A stretch of 64,000 nt of DNA, taken from the NCBI GenBank assembly GCA_963785125.1, contig CAWATU010000006.1, positions 1 through 64,000 on the forward strand, in the 5' to 3' direction. This DNA is from QHXN01 sp963785125. Its GTDB lineage: Bacteria > Acidobacteriota > Blastocatellia > Pyrinomonadales > Pyrinomonadaceae. Below the pieces are notes generated by a model. It did not search any database, was not told the origin of the DNA, and worked only from the letters and a program-made list of their open reading frames with translations. Both the position numbers and the translations under genes were made by a program. Shown here piece by piece: positions 1 through 9,000 of the stretch; the first letter of the stretch is position 1, and every line of letters begins with the position of its first letter.

Positions 1-633
1 TTCCTCGACCGCGCGTTTTGCTCTTAGCCTTTACGTACCCCTTCGTCTGGTTCGTCGCGCACGACGAGGAGGCGCTGCGGCGCGTGCCCGAGGGGCTTCA
101 CGCGTGGCTCGGGACGTTGGAGCGGCGCTGCTCGCGCTGACCGTCGCGGCGACCATCGTGTGGGCGGGAAGACAGGTGCAGCGTCTCTTCTTAAACCTGC
201 CGCTCGACGTGCCGAAGTATCTTTTACTCGTGGCGGCGATACCGATGCACTGGGTCGTGCTGCTGACGCCGATGCCGCACAAGCCCATCGCCATCGTGGC
301 GATGCTGACCATCTATCATAACTTCCAGTACCACCGGCTCGTCTGGTTTCACAACCGCAAGTACGCGCGCGACGAAGGGTGCCGCGAGCGTCACGGCGCG
401 GCCGAGTTCAGCAGCCGCAGGCTCCTGCACTACGTCGCGCTCGGCGTCCTCTTCGGCGTCTGGTATCAGGTGCCGCGCCAGTACGTCAACCACACCGCCG
501 ACAACGGCGCCTTCCTGACACAACTGCTCTCGGGATTCCTCTGGGCTACGCGCTGTTGCACTACTACCTCGACTCCAAAATCTGGCGCGTGCGCCGCGAC
601 CCCTCGGTCGGCAAGGCGCTCAGGATGGAGTGA
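1..633 (+). pseudogene. Multi-pass membrane protein with two frameshifts, 5' end outside window
   Basis: The coding signal starts in frame 3 at the window edge (LLLAFTYPFVWFVAHDEEAL), moves to frame 2 near 118-124 (AALLALTVAATIVWAG) and to frame 1 near 532 (GIPLGYALLHYYLDSK), stopping at 633. Each jump is explained by one missing G: TTGGAG(G)CGGCG and CTCGGG(G)ATT. The joined protein has about five hydrophobic segments and a His/aromatic-rich stretch, YHNFQYHRLVWFHNRKY. I do not recognise the family. The reading frame is otherwise intact and free of stops, so two sequencing or assembly errors are as likely as true decay. A paired GC-rich hairpin follows at 661-693. Confidence 0.6.
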
Positions 634-660
634 GTCCGAACCGACCTTGACATAAAATGA

Positions 661-693
661 GAAGGCCGCGGGGACGAATCCCACGCGGCCTTC
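661..693. terminator. Hairpin between convergent genes
   Basis: GAAGGCCGCG (661-670) pairs with CGCGGCCTTC (684-693), with an inner GGGA-CGAA-TCCC. It lies between the plus-strand gene ending at 633 and the minus-strand gene ending at 723, and could serve both. A pyrimidine-rich tract follows on the plus strand. Confidence 0.6.
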
Positions 694-722
694 CCTTCCC
701 CCTTGTTCTTCTCGTTGGCCGA

Positions 723-953
723 CTACTTCCGGTTCTCTTTGTTCGTGTCGGCCACGGCCTTGAGCGCCTGGAAGGTCGGCGGCCAGAGGCCGACGAAGAT
801 CGCCGCCGACTTCTTGCCCGCGAAGAAGAGCGCGAGCGAGCCGCCGATGGAGGCCAGCGTCAGGATGTGGAACAGGCTCACGCCCGCCGCGCCCTTCGTG
901 GACTCGTCCATCGTGCGGAGCGTCGATTCGACCACGTCCTTGCCCGCCGTCAT
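723..953 (-). CDS. Small conserved membrane protein (76 aa)
   Basis: 76-residue protein with an acidic/basic N-terminus (MTAGKDVVESTLRTMDESTK), a hydrophobic segment at about 22-44 (VSLFHILTLASIGGSLALFF) and a second weaker one around AAIFVGLWPPTF, then a charged tail. The AGKK...FVGLWPPTF pattern resembles small uncharacterised membrane proteins that I recall from several phyla with the core FVGQWPPTF; no function is known to me. The start ATG has no strong Shine-Dalgarno. It stands alone between a hairpin and a possible second small membrane ORF. Confidence 0.6.
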   Translation of the reverse strand: MTAGKDVVESTLRTMDESTKGAAGVSLFHILTLASIGGSLALFFAGKKSAAIFVGLWPPTFQALKAVADTNKENRK

Positions 954-1046
954 GCTTTGATTGCCGGTAAAAGAGGAGTATCCTGCGCCATCTTCGATGC
1001 TGCTGTTGACATTTACATTCCCCTCTGTTCGTTCGTTGTAAGTTGG

Positions 1047-1178
1047 TCAGTCGAGTTCCCCGCCCGAGTCCGCGCGCCCTTTAAGAAAAGCCACGCCGAA
1101 GAGTATGACGAGCGAGAGCCCAGCAATGAACAGGCCGCGCCTGCCCTTCGTCCCGTTTCGGTTCGCAGCGTCTGACAT
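1047..1178 (-). CDS. Possible 43-aa single-pass membrane peptide
   Basis: A short ORF read on the minus strand from ATG at 1176-1178 to TGA at 1047-1049. It encodes a basic N-terminus (MSDAANRNGTKGRR), one hydrophobic helix (GLFIAGLSLVILFGVAFL) and a short polar tail, the expected topology of a small membrane protein with a cytoplasmic N-terminus. Codon third positions are G/C-rich like the neighbours. Only a weak AGG lies upstream. It fills most of the gap between the 76-aa membrane protein and the SRPBCC gene. Coding status is inferred from composition and topology only. Confidence 0.4.
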   Translation of the reverse strand: MSDAANRNGTKGRRGLFIAGLSLVILFGVAFLKGRADSGGELD

Positions 1179-1195
1179 ACCTGAGTCTATTGCTA

Positions 1196-1651
1196 CTACT
1201 GTGCCGCGTCCTCGCACCACTCGCGCGTGACGCGGTGACGGTACTCGAAGAGGCGGCGCAGGCGCGGCTCGACTAAGAGCGGCGCGGCCAGACGGCCGAG
1301 CACGCCTAGCGGCGTCTCGTATTCGACTTCGTCACGCAGCAGCGCACCCTTTTCGTGCGGCTCGATGAAGTGACGATGCCGCCAGCTCTTGAAAGGCCCC
1401 TCGACCTGTACGTCCTCGAACATACGCGGCGGGTCGTAGGCCGTGTGCCGCGCCAGCCAGCGCACCGTGAGCAGGCCGAGCATACGCGTCTCAATCAAAG
1501 CCGTGGAGCCGACGCGCAGGTCGGCGGCCGCGCTGACCACGCGCGTCGGCTCCCAGGGCGGCGTCAGGCGCTTAAGCGCGTCCGGCCTCTCGTGAAAGCC
1601 GAAGACACGCTCGGGGGATGCGCCGATGACGCTCTGCTTCGAAAAGAACAT
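1196..1651 (-). CDS. SRPBCC-family ligand-binding protein (cyclase/dehydrase-like)
   Basis: 151-residue single-domain protein of the START/Bet v1-like (SRPBCC) superfamily, which forms a helix-grip fold with a hydrophobic pocket. Family features seen: N-terminal strand FSKQSVIGASPERVFGFH, the substrate-entry region LKRLTPPWEP, the motif FEDVQVEGPFKSWRHRHFI and the late EVEYETPLG strand before the C-terminal helix. These proteins are often annotated as polyketide cyclase/dehydrase or CDP-paratose epimerase-associated, but the ligand cannot be told from sequence. It is divergent from the CarH-like regulator gene. A GC-rich inverted repeat lies directly upstream. Confidence 0.75.
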   Translation of the reverse strand: MFFSKQSVIGASPERVFGFHERPDALKRLTPPWEPTRVVSAAADLRVGSTALIETRMLGLLTVRWLARHTAYDPPRMFEDVQVEGPFKSWRHRHFIEPHEKGALLRDEVEYETPLGVLGRLAAPLLVEPRLRRLFEYRHRVTREWCEDAAQ

Positions 1652-1662
1652 GGCTCAAAAAT

Positions 1663-1740
1663 GCGGGGCCGCCTGACCCGAAGGGCCGTCCGACCCGCTT
1701 TGCGTAACGGCCTTCGGAGCCGTCGGAGAGGCGGCCCCGC
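1663..1740. repeat. GC-rich nested inverted repeat upstream of SRPBCC gene
   Basis: GCGGGGCCGCCT (1663-1674) and AGGCGGCCCCGC (1729-1740) are perfect 12-bp inverted copies. Inside them CGAAGGGCCGT and ACGGCCTTCG pair with one bulge, giving a long two-tier stem. It is 12 nt from the SRPBCC start, so it would lie in that gene's 5' leader. It could also be a REP-like element; there is no T-tract. Confidence 0.5.
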
Positions 1741-1908
1741 CTCCAAATATGAGCGACTTAAGAACGTTTACATAGTACATGAAACGCTCAATTCGCGCAT
1801 CACAAATTGTTTGCAAAGTGTGTCCATTTTAGTTGTCGTCAAATTCCCGGGTTTCTACGCTTGGACGGGTCGCAGAAACGACGTATCCTGTAAACGCTTG
1901 AATCGCTC

Positions 1909-2781
1909 ATGAACTATTCTCCGACCAAATTTCTGACCACACGCCAGCTCTCGCGCGTCTGGTTCGTCAGCGAGGCGACGATCAAACGCTGGGCGGACGC
2001 GGGGCAGCTCAAGTCGAGCCGCACCGTCGGCGGGCACCGCCGCTTCCCGCTCGCGGAGGTGATGCGCTTTCAGACCGAGCGGGGCCTGGGCGCCGCGACC
2101 GGCGTCGCGACGGTGGCGACTGCGGACGCGCCTTCCGTCGCGTTCGACGCCGAAGAGGCAGCCGGGCACTTCTTCGAGGCCGTCAAGGGCGGACGCGCGG
2201 GCGAGGCCACGGCGCTCCTGCTCGAAGCGCACATGCTCGGCGCCGAGTTGGACTTGATCTTCGACACGGTCGTCGCCCCTTCCATGCACCGCGTCGGCGA
2301 CCTCTGGTACGGCGAAGAGATGTCCGTCGCGGACGAGCACCTGGCGACGAGCACGGCGACGCGCGCCGTCGAGTCTCTGGCGGCCTCGACGCGGCGCGCG
2401 GGCGCGAAGGCGGGCGCGGCCGTCTGCTGCGCCGCCGAAGAGGAGATGCACACGCTGCCCGTGCTCTGCGCACAGGCGGTGTTGGAGGGCGCGGGCTGGG
2501 ACGTGAGGAATCTGGGCGGGCACACGCCCTTCTTCGCGCTGGCCGAGTATGTTGAGAAGCAGCGACCCTCGCTCGTCTGCGTCACGGCGACCTTGCAGCG
2601 CGAGCTTGAACACAACGCGCGCGACTATGCACAGCTCTCGGCGGCGGCGCGCTCGTGCGGCGCGCGCGTCGTGCTCGGCGGCGAGGGCTTCCGCGACGCG
2701 GCCGTCCGCGCGCGCTTCACCGCAGACCTCCACGCAGAGAGCTTCCAGGACCTCTCCGAGTTCGTCCGCAGACTTGATTGA
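1909..2781 (+). CDS. CarH/LitR-like MerR regulator with cobalamin-binding domain
   Basis: 290-residue transcription factor. Residues 8-60 form a MerR/excisionase-type winged helix-turn-helix (TTRQLSRVWFVSEATIKRWADAG ... GGHRRFP, broken here for length). Residues about 85-160 form the four-helix B12-binding bundle and carry the W-x9-E-H motif of light-sensing CarH proteins (W133, E143, H144). Residues about 165-290 are a Rossmann-like B12 domain with E179-x-H181 and GG203-204; the G expected three residues after the His is P184. In CarH, adenosylcobalamin drives DNA-binding tetramers that fall apart in light. The gene is followed 14 nt later by cysteine dioxygenase, a possible target or partner. 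B12 and light response are inferred from motifs. Confidence 0.8.
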   Translation: MNYSPTKFLTTRQLSRVWFVSEATIKRWADAGQLKSSRTVGGHRRFPLAEVMRFQTERGLGAATGVATVATADAPSVAFDAEEAAGHFFEAVKGGRAGEATALLLEAHMLGAELDLIFDTVVAPSMHRVGDLWYGEEMSVADEHLATSTATRAVESLAASTRRAGAKAGAAVCCAAEEEMHTLPVLCAQAVLEGAGWDVRNLGGHTPFFALAEYVEKQRPSLVCVTATLQRELEHNARDYAQLSAAARSCGARVVLGGEGFRDAAVRARFTADLHAESFQDLSEFVRRLD

Positions 2782-2795
2782 GTGAGGCCGAGGGG

Positions 2796-3365
2796 ATGAG
2801 TAGAGAGCAGATTTCTTCAACCACAACGCTGGCCGCGGCGCACGGCGGCCTCGCCGGTATCGTCGCGCGGCTCTCGCGCATGGGCGGCCCGCCCGCGTTC
2901 GACGAGTTGAGCGCGCTGCTCGGCGGCGTCGAGATCACCGACGAAGAGCTGCGCCCCTACGTCTCGTTCAAGGAGAGCACGTACGCACGCCACCGCGTTC
3001 ACCTGGGCGAGCACGCCGAGCTGCTCGTGCTCTGCTGGCGACCGGGGCAGCGCACGCCCATCCACGACCACGCCGGCTCTTACGGCGCGGTACGCGTGCT
3101 GCGCGGCGTGATGTGGGAGACGATCTTCGAGATGGATGGCGACGAAGGTCTCGCCTACAGTTCGTCGCGCGAGTGGATGCCCGGCTACGTCACGGGCGCC
3201 GACGTGCCCGACATACACCAGCTCGGCAACCCGGACGTGAGCGGGCAGGACCTCGTCACTCTGCACCTCTACGCGCCCCCGCTCGCCAGCCTCAACGTCT
3301 ACAAGGTCGGTCGCCGCGAATCGACCAGCACCCTCTGGATGAGTTCGTGGAACCCGACCATCTGA
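2796..3365 (+). CDS. Cysteine dioxygenase (cupin, type I)
   Basis: 189-residue non-haem iron dioxygenase that would oxidise L-cysteine to cysteine sulfinate in the cytoplasm. The Fe ligands expected from the rat enzyme are visible: H90 and H92 in PIHDHAGSYG and H141 in DIHQLGN, followed by the typical TLHLYAPPL strand. The length is normal for bacterial CDO. ATG at 2796 is chosen because GAGG lies about 9 nt upstream; a TTG at 2778 overlapping the previous stop is possible but lacks a ribosome site. Directly downstream of the CarH-like regulator, probably co-transcribed. It ends at a strong hairpin shared with the convergent SLATT gene. Other thiol dioxygenases of the same fold cannot be excluded. 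Confidence 0.85.
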   Translation: MSREQISSTTTLAAAHGGLAGIVARLSRMGGPPAFDELSALLGGVEITDEELRPYVSFKESTYARHRVHLGEHAELLVLCWRPGQRTPIHDHAGSYGAVRVLRGVMWETIFEMDGDEGLAYSSSREWMPGYVTGADVPDIHQLGNPDVSGQDLVTLHLYAPPLASLNVYKVGRRESTSTLWMSSWNPTI

Positions 3366-3370
3366 GCGGC

Positions 3371-3403
3371 GGCGCCGGCCACGGGTCGAGCATGGCCGGC
3401 GCC
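3371..3403. terminator. Hairpin terminator between convergent genes
   Basis: GGCGCCGGCCA (3371-3381) pairs perfectly with TGGCCGGCGCC (3393-3403), followed by TATTTCTT on the plus strand. It terminates the cysteine dioxygenase gene; its right arm touches the stop codon of the minus-strand SLATT gene. Confidence 0.75.
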
Positions 3404-4338
3404 TATTTCTTCACTTCTTCCCTCCGCGTCCACTCCGCCATCCAGGACTGATTCTCCGCCGACAGCACCGCCTCGCAGTCGAGAAGGAAGCGGTCGCGCT
3501 CGGCGTCGTCGGCCTCTTTGCCAAAGGTCTGCCACCCGACGCGCAGCGCGTCGAGGTTGCGCGCGGCGGCCGTGTAGCTGCCGATCAGATACTGTAGGCG
3601 GTTGGCGTAGAGATAGGAGGCCAGCGAGGCGGTGGCGGTGGTGATGACGACGAGCCAGACCCCTGCCCCTCCGCCGCCCAGTGCGCCGAGGGCGAAGGCC
3701 ACCACGCCGAGCACGACGGTCAGGCCCCTGACGCGCCCGACGACGACGCCGTGCTCGCCCGCCCTGCGGCGGTAGTACTTTATCTGGTCGTCGAGCCGCA
3801 ACGCGACGTACTCGTCCGCAGAGAGCGGGCAGGGCGGCATCCCCTTCAGCCTCAACTCCTCCGCGACCGCCTCTTCCTGTAGGTCGCCGACGCCCGCGAT
3901 AATTCCGCGGCCCCGTTCGAGCAGGGAGCGCGTGAGCGGCCCGCCGTACGGAGGGGCGCCCGTGACCAGCAGGTAGCCTTCGCGCTTAAAGGCTTCGGCC
4001 GCGGCGCGCGCGCGCAGCCAGCGCCCCTCACGCTCGGGGCCGAGCAGCTCCCTCGTGAGGAAGGCGGCCACCCCCAACAGGACGCCGCCCGCGGCGCCGA
4101 ACGCCGAGCGCGGCACGCCCCACGTCGGCCAGCCCTCCGGCCACGGGAGCGCGCGCGGGTCGCTGCACGCGCCGAGGACGGCCGCCGCCATCCCGAGCAA
4201 CAGCACGCGGAGCCGCCACGCGGACAGACTCTTCTGGTGCTTCCGGGCCGTCTCGGACCAGATGCGGTACTGACCCCAGAAGTATTCGAGGGCGGTGCGC
4301 CTCGTCTCCACCTGCTGCGGTTCGCGCGGCGTGGTCAT
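3403..4338 (-). CDS. SLATT-domain (DUF4231-like) membrane protein, orphan
   Basis: 311-residue protein with two pairs of transmembrane helices, each embedded in a SLATT-type arrangement: RLRVLLLGMAAAVLGA and GAAGGVLLGVAAFL in the first half, then DDQIKYYRRRAGEH leading into LTVVLGVVAFALGALGG and VWLVVITTATASLASYL in the second. The sequence REGYLLVTGAPPYGG between the pairs also fits the tandem SLATT_3/SLATT_1 layout. SLATT proteins are predicted pore-forming effectors associated with nucleotide second-messenger (SMODS) or SLOG sensors in bacterial conflict systems. No such partner gene lies nearby, so this is an orphan; a housekeeping role is possible. Assignment is from motif memory. Confidence 0.65.
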   Translation of the reverse strand: MTTPREPQQVETRRTALEYFWGQYRIWSETARKHQKSLSAWRLRVLLLGMAAAVLGACSDPRALPWPEGWPTWGVPRSAFGAAGGVLLGVAAFLTRELLGPEREGRWLRARAAAEAFKREGYLLVTGAPPYGGPLTRSLLERGRGIIAGVGDLQEEAVAEELRLKGMPPCPLSADEYVALRLDDQIKYYRRRAGEHGVVVGRVRGLTVVLGVVAFALGALGGGGAGVWLVVITTATASLASYLYANRLQYLIGSYTAAARNLDALRVGWQTFGKEADDAERDRFLLDCEAVLSAENQSWMAEWTRREEVKK

Positions 4339-4491
4339 TGCGGACTGCTTCCTCCGGCACGCGCCGTGCTGAGAGAGCTTTAAGGGGCGGGCTTGGAAAC
4401 TTGCGGGGCGCGGGCGCGCGGCATTTTAAATCAGGACGACGGGCGCGGGCAGGAAAACTTTCGAGAGGGCGCGGGCCGCGGCCGGGGCGGC

Positions 4492-5910
4492 TCAGTCCTC
4501 GTCGTGCTCTTCGCCGTTGTAGTGGAGGCGCGCGGGCTCTTCGTCGATGACGGTTTCGAGATGGACGGGGCGGCCCCAGAGGGTGTGGACATGTTCGAGG
4601 ACGCGGCGGGCGTAGTTGGTATCAAGCTCCGCGCCCTCGTACTGGTGCTTAAGATATAACTCGCGGTTGTTGTTGTAGTCGCCGTCGGCGACGACGATGT
4701 AGGGGAAGCCGAAGTTGGTCATGTTCGCGACGAGCTGATCGCGCACGCGCTCCCAACGCTTCTCCGTCACCGTCCACTCCTCTTCGTCCACCAGTTCATA
4801 GACGAACAGATCCAACTCTTCGCACAGCTCCTCGGTCAGATAGTTGCGCAGGAACGAGACATCGTTCTCGACCTCGCGCACCTCGAAGAGCTTCGCGCGC
4901 CCGCCGCCCGGCTCGCGCCCGAACCGCGCGCGTTCATCCTCAGACGGACTGTCCCAACGCCGCTCGATGTCCTCCAAAATTTTATAGCCGAGGTAATAAG
5001 GGTTGAGCTGCCCCTTGTGCGGCGACACGACCCCCGAGTGCAGCTCCGCAAACTCCAACAGCTCCACGTCCGGCAAGTCCAACTCCCGCATGATGCGCGA
5101 GTGCCAGAACGAAGCCCAACCCTCGTTTAAAGTCTTCGTCTGCATCTGGGGGACGAAGTATTCCATCTCCTCGTGCATCATGGCGATGACATCGCGCTGC
5201 CAGTCTTTGAGGGAGGGCGAGTTGCGCATGATGTAGTAGAGGAGGTCTTTCTCGGGGAGGCGGTCGCGGCGGGGGCGGTCGTCGGCGTCGGCGGCCTCTT
5301 CGGGCTCGGGCGCGCGGATGCCGAGGTTCCAGAGGTCGTCGTAGCGACCGGGCTGTTTGGGCTGCTTCTTCGGCGCGCCGGGTTTGGGCGGGGCCTCCTC
5401 GCGGCGGATGAAGAAGTTGGGGTCGATGTGCTCTTCGACGGAGAGGACGGCGTCGAGGAGGCGCTCGACGGTCTTGCGGCCGTACTTGAACTCGTACTCG
5501 CCCATGCGCCCCGAGTGCGCCGAGACGGTCTCGACCATGCGGCGGTTGGTCTTCGAGAAGTAGGCGTTGTGCTTGAAGAAGTCCACATGGCCGAGGACGT
5601 GCGCCATGACGAGCTTGTTCTGGACGGGACTGTTCGTCTCCATCAGAAAGCCGTAGGAGGGGTTGGTGTTGATGACGACCTCGTAAATCTTCGAGAGCCC
5701 GAAGTCGTACATCGTCTTCATGCGGTGGTACGCCTTGCCGAACGTCCAGTGCGAGTAGCGGCCGGGCAGGGCGTAGGAGCCGATCTCGTACATGACGGTG
5801 GCCGGCACCACCTCGAAGCGGACGGGGTAGGGGTCGAGCCCGAAGCCGCGCGCCACCTCCCAGATGCGTTCGAGCGCCTCCTCCAGACCCTTGATCTCGC
5901 GGTCTTCCAT
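4492..5910 (-). CDS. spoVR: SpoVR/YcgB family protein
   Basis: 472 residues, slightly shorter than E. coli YcgB (about 510). Family hallmarks are the N-terminal PVRFEVVPATVMYEIGSY and PGRYSHWTFGKAYHRMK, the NPSYGFLMETNSPVQNKLVMAHVLGHVDF block (quoted in pieces), and MQTKTLNEGWASFWH with LNPYYLGYKI. ATG at 5908-5910 is preferred over one 39 nt upstream because GGGGGAG sits 8 nt before it. The family travels with prkA and yeaH in stress and sporulation gene sets; its biochemical function is not established. Here it is cut off from them by an Oar-like receptor gene and a terminator at 5957-5988, so it needs its own promoter or read-through. Confidence 0.92.
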   Translation of the reverse strand: MEDREIKGLEEALERIWEVARGFGLDPYPVRFEVVPATVMYEIGSYALPGRYSHWTFGKAYHRMKTMYDFGLSKIYEVVINTNPSYGFLMETNSPVQNKLVMAHVLGHVDFFKHNAYFSKTNRRMVETVSAHSGRMGEYEFKYGRKTVERLLDAVLSVEEHIDPNFFIRREEAPPKPGAPKKQPKQPGRYDDLWNLGIRAPEPEEAADADDRPRRDRLPEKDLLYYIMRNSPSLKDWQRDVIAMMHEEMEYFVPQMQTKTLNEGWASFWHSRIMRELDLPDVELLEFAELHSGVVSPHKGQLNPYYLGYKILEDIERRWDSPSEDERARFGREPGGGRAKLFEVREVENDVSFLRNYLTEELCEELDLFVYELVDEEEWTVTEKRWERVRDQLVANMTNFGFPYIVVADGDYNNNRELYLKHQYEGAELDTNYARRVLEHVHTLWGRPVHLETVIDEEPARLHYNGEEHDED

Positions 5911-5956
5911 GCGCGTATTCTCCCCCGGCTGCGCCGCCGCCGCAAGCACAATGAGA

Positions 5957-5988
5957 AAAAGGGTGGCGGAGCCGAGTCCGCCACCCTT
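5957..5988 (-). terminator. Rho-independent terminator of the Oar-like receptor gene
   Basis: On the minus strand AAGGGTGGCGGA (5977-5988) and TCCGCCACCCTT (5959-5970) form a perfect 12-bp stem with loop CTCGGC, followed by TTTTTC. It lies between the receptor stop and the spoVR start, separating the two transcripts. Confidence 0.85.
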
Positions 5989-6010
5989 CGGTTTGTTAAA
6001 GACACTCTCG

Positions 6011-9000
6011 TCAGAAGGCGAACCGCACGCCGAACTCGCCCGCGAAGCTGTGCGGGAGAACGTTGCCGCTCGGGGTGATGAACGCGTTCGGCGTCCCGAA
6101 GGTCGAGAGGCGCACGTCGGTGACGAAGTTGTTGCCGAAGTTCGCGCGGTTGGTCAGGTCGAACATCTGGAAGAAGGTCGTCAGGTTGAGACTCTCCTTA
6201 AACCTGAAATTCTTGCTGACGCGCAGGTCTACGTTGAAGAAGGGCTGGCCGCGCACGTTGTTGAAGGGGGCCTGCGTGCAGCGGCCCGCCCGCAGGCAGT
6301 TGCGGTACAGGACGCGGTTGGCGTTTGAGGCGGCCGGGTCGCCGAACGCGCGGAGCGTGGCCGTCAGGTCTTCGGGGCTGTCGTTGAAGACGACGACGTG
6401 CGAGGTGCCGCGCCCCCCGCCGATGCCGAGCACGTCCGCGGCGGCGCCGTAACCGGCCGTGTAGGGCCGCGCCGTCTCGGCCTGCACGATGGGCGCGAGC
6501 TGGAACCCGCCGGGCAGGTTGACGACGCCGCTCAGCGAGAAGCGGTGGCGCGAGTCGCTCGGGGTCGGACCCAGCTCATACGGCGCGAAGTAGTTGAATG
6601 GGTCCCACGCGCGGTTGCGGAAGGCCGCCGAGGTGCCGTTGTAGGCCAGCGCCCGAGATAGCGTGTAGGTACCGTTCAGGCTCACGCTCCGGTGCAGCCG
6701 GCGGCGGTAGGAGACGTTCATGCCGTCGTAGCGCGAGCGCCCGACCGACGCCTCAAGGTCGATGCGCCCGAGCGCGGGCTGCCCCGCGGCGGTGAGCGCC
6801 GCCGTCAGCGGGCGCCCGGTGATCTCGGCCCCGTTGGTGGCGAGGAACATCGCGAGCGTCGGGTTGATGTTGACCGTCTTCGACTCGTGCAGGCCCAGCA
6901 CATGCACGAAGTCCACCTCAAGCACCGAGTAGTTGTTGAACTGCCACGCGTAGCCCACGTTCCACTGCTGCGTGTAGGGGTTCTGGTAGTCGGGGTCCAT
7001 GATGCGCCCCGTGTTGGCGGCGCCGAGCTGCGTCTGCGGCGCGGGGATGGTCGGCAGCGGGTCGATGCCGAACCGCCAGTTCGAGAGCAGGATGTTCGTC
7101 CCCGGCACCAGGTCGCCGGCGGCGATGCTGAAGACGCTGGCGAAGATGGTCGGGTTGGCCTGCTGGATCATGAAGAGCGGGATGTTGAGGAAGACCTGCC
7201 CGTAGTAGAGGCCGTAGCCTCCGCGCACGACGTGTCTGCCGTTGCCCGCCACATCCCACGCGAAGCCGACGCGCGGGCTGAAGTCGAGGTTGTCGTCCTG
7301 CGGCAGCGAGCGCGCGGCCGGGTGGTTGATGGCCTTGAGCGCGAGGTAGGTGCGGTTCCGATCCTGCGCGGTGCCGCCGATGAGGTTGAAGTCCTTGTCC
7401 CAGCGCAGGCCGAGGCTGAGCGACAGGTTGCGCCTGATCTTCCAGTCGTCCTGGAAGTAGGCGCCGAACATCTTCGCGCCGCCCGGCAGGTTGAAGTAGG
7501 GGTCGCCGGACGTGGCCGTCATGCCGCCGACGATGCCGCGTGTGGCGAAGCCCTGCGGCAGCGCGAGGATGGCGCTCGGCAGTTGCGTGAAGTCGATCTC
7601 AAGCGTCGGGTTGAACTCGAAGAACCCGCCGAGCTTCGGCTCCCACAGGTAGTCGAAGCCGGTCTTGAAGGTGTGGTTGCCGCGCGTGAACGAGAGGTCG
7701 TCCTTGAACTGGTACTTCTGCTGGTAGGACTCCTGCGGTACGTTGATGTTGGTGCCGAAGCTGATGAGCTGCGGGAAGGTGATGTTCGGCACCCGCAGGT
7801 CGGAGTCGATCAGGTTGTGCCAGTACTGGAAGCCGAGCGTCGCCGCGTTGACGACCGTGTTCGAGAGCGCCGAGTTGAGCGTCAGGTTGGCGAGCTGGAG
7901 GCGGTTCGTGGTGAAGTTGCCGCCGGTCAGGTCGGTGTTGTTGGTGGATTGGTCGTTCAGGCCGATGTTGTTCTGGTCGTTGTAGCTGACGAAGAGGCTG
8001 TGTCTCGTGTTGAAGGTGTGGTCGATGCGCGCGTTGACGCGCCAGTCTTTGTAGGGCGTCGGGATCACCTCCGAGGGCTTGGCGCCGAGGCCCGTCACGA
8101 GGCTCAGCTCGCGGAAGGCGGTGGCGGTGACCGGAATCGAAGTCGCCTCGTTCTGTCGTTCGAGGGCGAAGAAGAAGAAGGTGCGGTCATCGCCGTGCGT
8201 GACGGGGCCGCCCTCGCCGAAGTGCGGAAACTCCACGGGGCCGCCGATGGAGCCGCCCCAAATCTTGCGGTTGAACGGCGGCTTCGACGCCACCTTGTTC
8301 CCCGTCGTCGGGTCCACCTCGCGCGCGTTCAGCTTCTTGTCGCGCAGTTGGTAGAACATCGAGCCGTGGAAACGGCTCCCGCCCGACTTGGTCACGACGT
8401 TGACGGCCGCGCCCTCCGAACGCCCGTTGACGGCCGAGAAGCGCTGCGTGCTGATGACGAACTCCTGAATCGCTTCGAGCGGGAACTGCATGACGGGGCC
8501 GCCGACCGTGTTGTCCTTGTTGTCGATGCCGTTGACCGTCACGTTGACGTTGCGCCCCGAAGAGCCGTTGACGCCGAAGACGGCGATGCGCCGCTTGGTC
8601 GGGTCGTAGGAGTCCACGGGCTTGGCGCCGGGGGCGAGGTAGGCGAGGTTGCCGAGGTCGCGCCCGTTCAAGGGCAGGTCCTGCACGTCGCGCGGGGTGA
8701 TGTTGAGACTGATGTCTGTCTTCTGCTGGTCGAGCAGCGGCGCCTCGCTCGTCACCGTCACCGTCTCGGCGCGCGAGCCCGGCGAGAGCGTGAAGTCGAG
8801 CGTCGTGGTCTTGCCCACGAGCAGCTCGACCTTGTTCGAGGTCACTTCCCCGAAGCCGCCGGCGCTGACCTTCAAGTCGTAGAGGCCGGCGGGCAGCAGG
8901 TCAATCCTGTAGGTGCCCTCGTCGCCCGTCGCCGCCGTGCGCGACAGGCTCGTCGAGACGTTGGTGACGGTGACGGTGGCGCCGGGGACGACCGCCTCCT

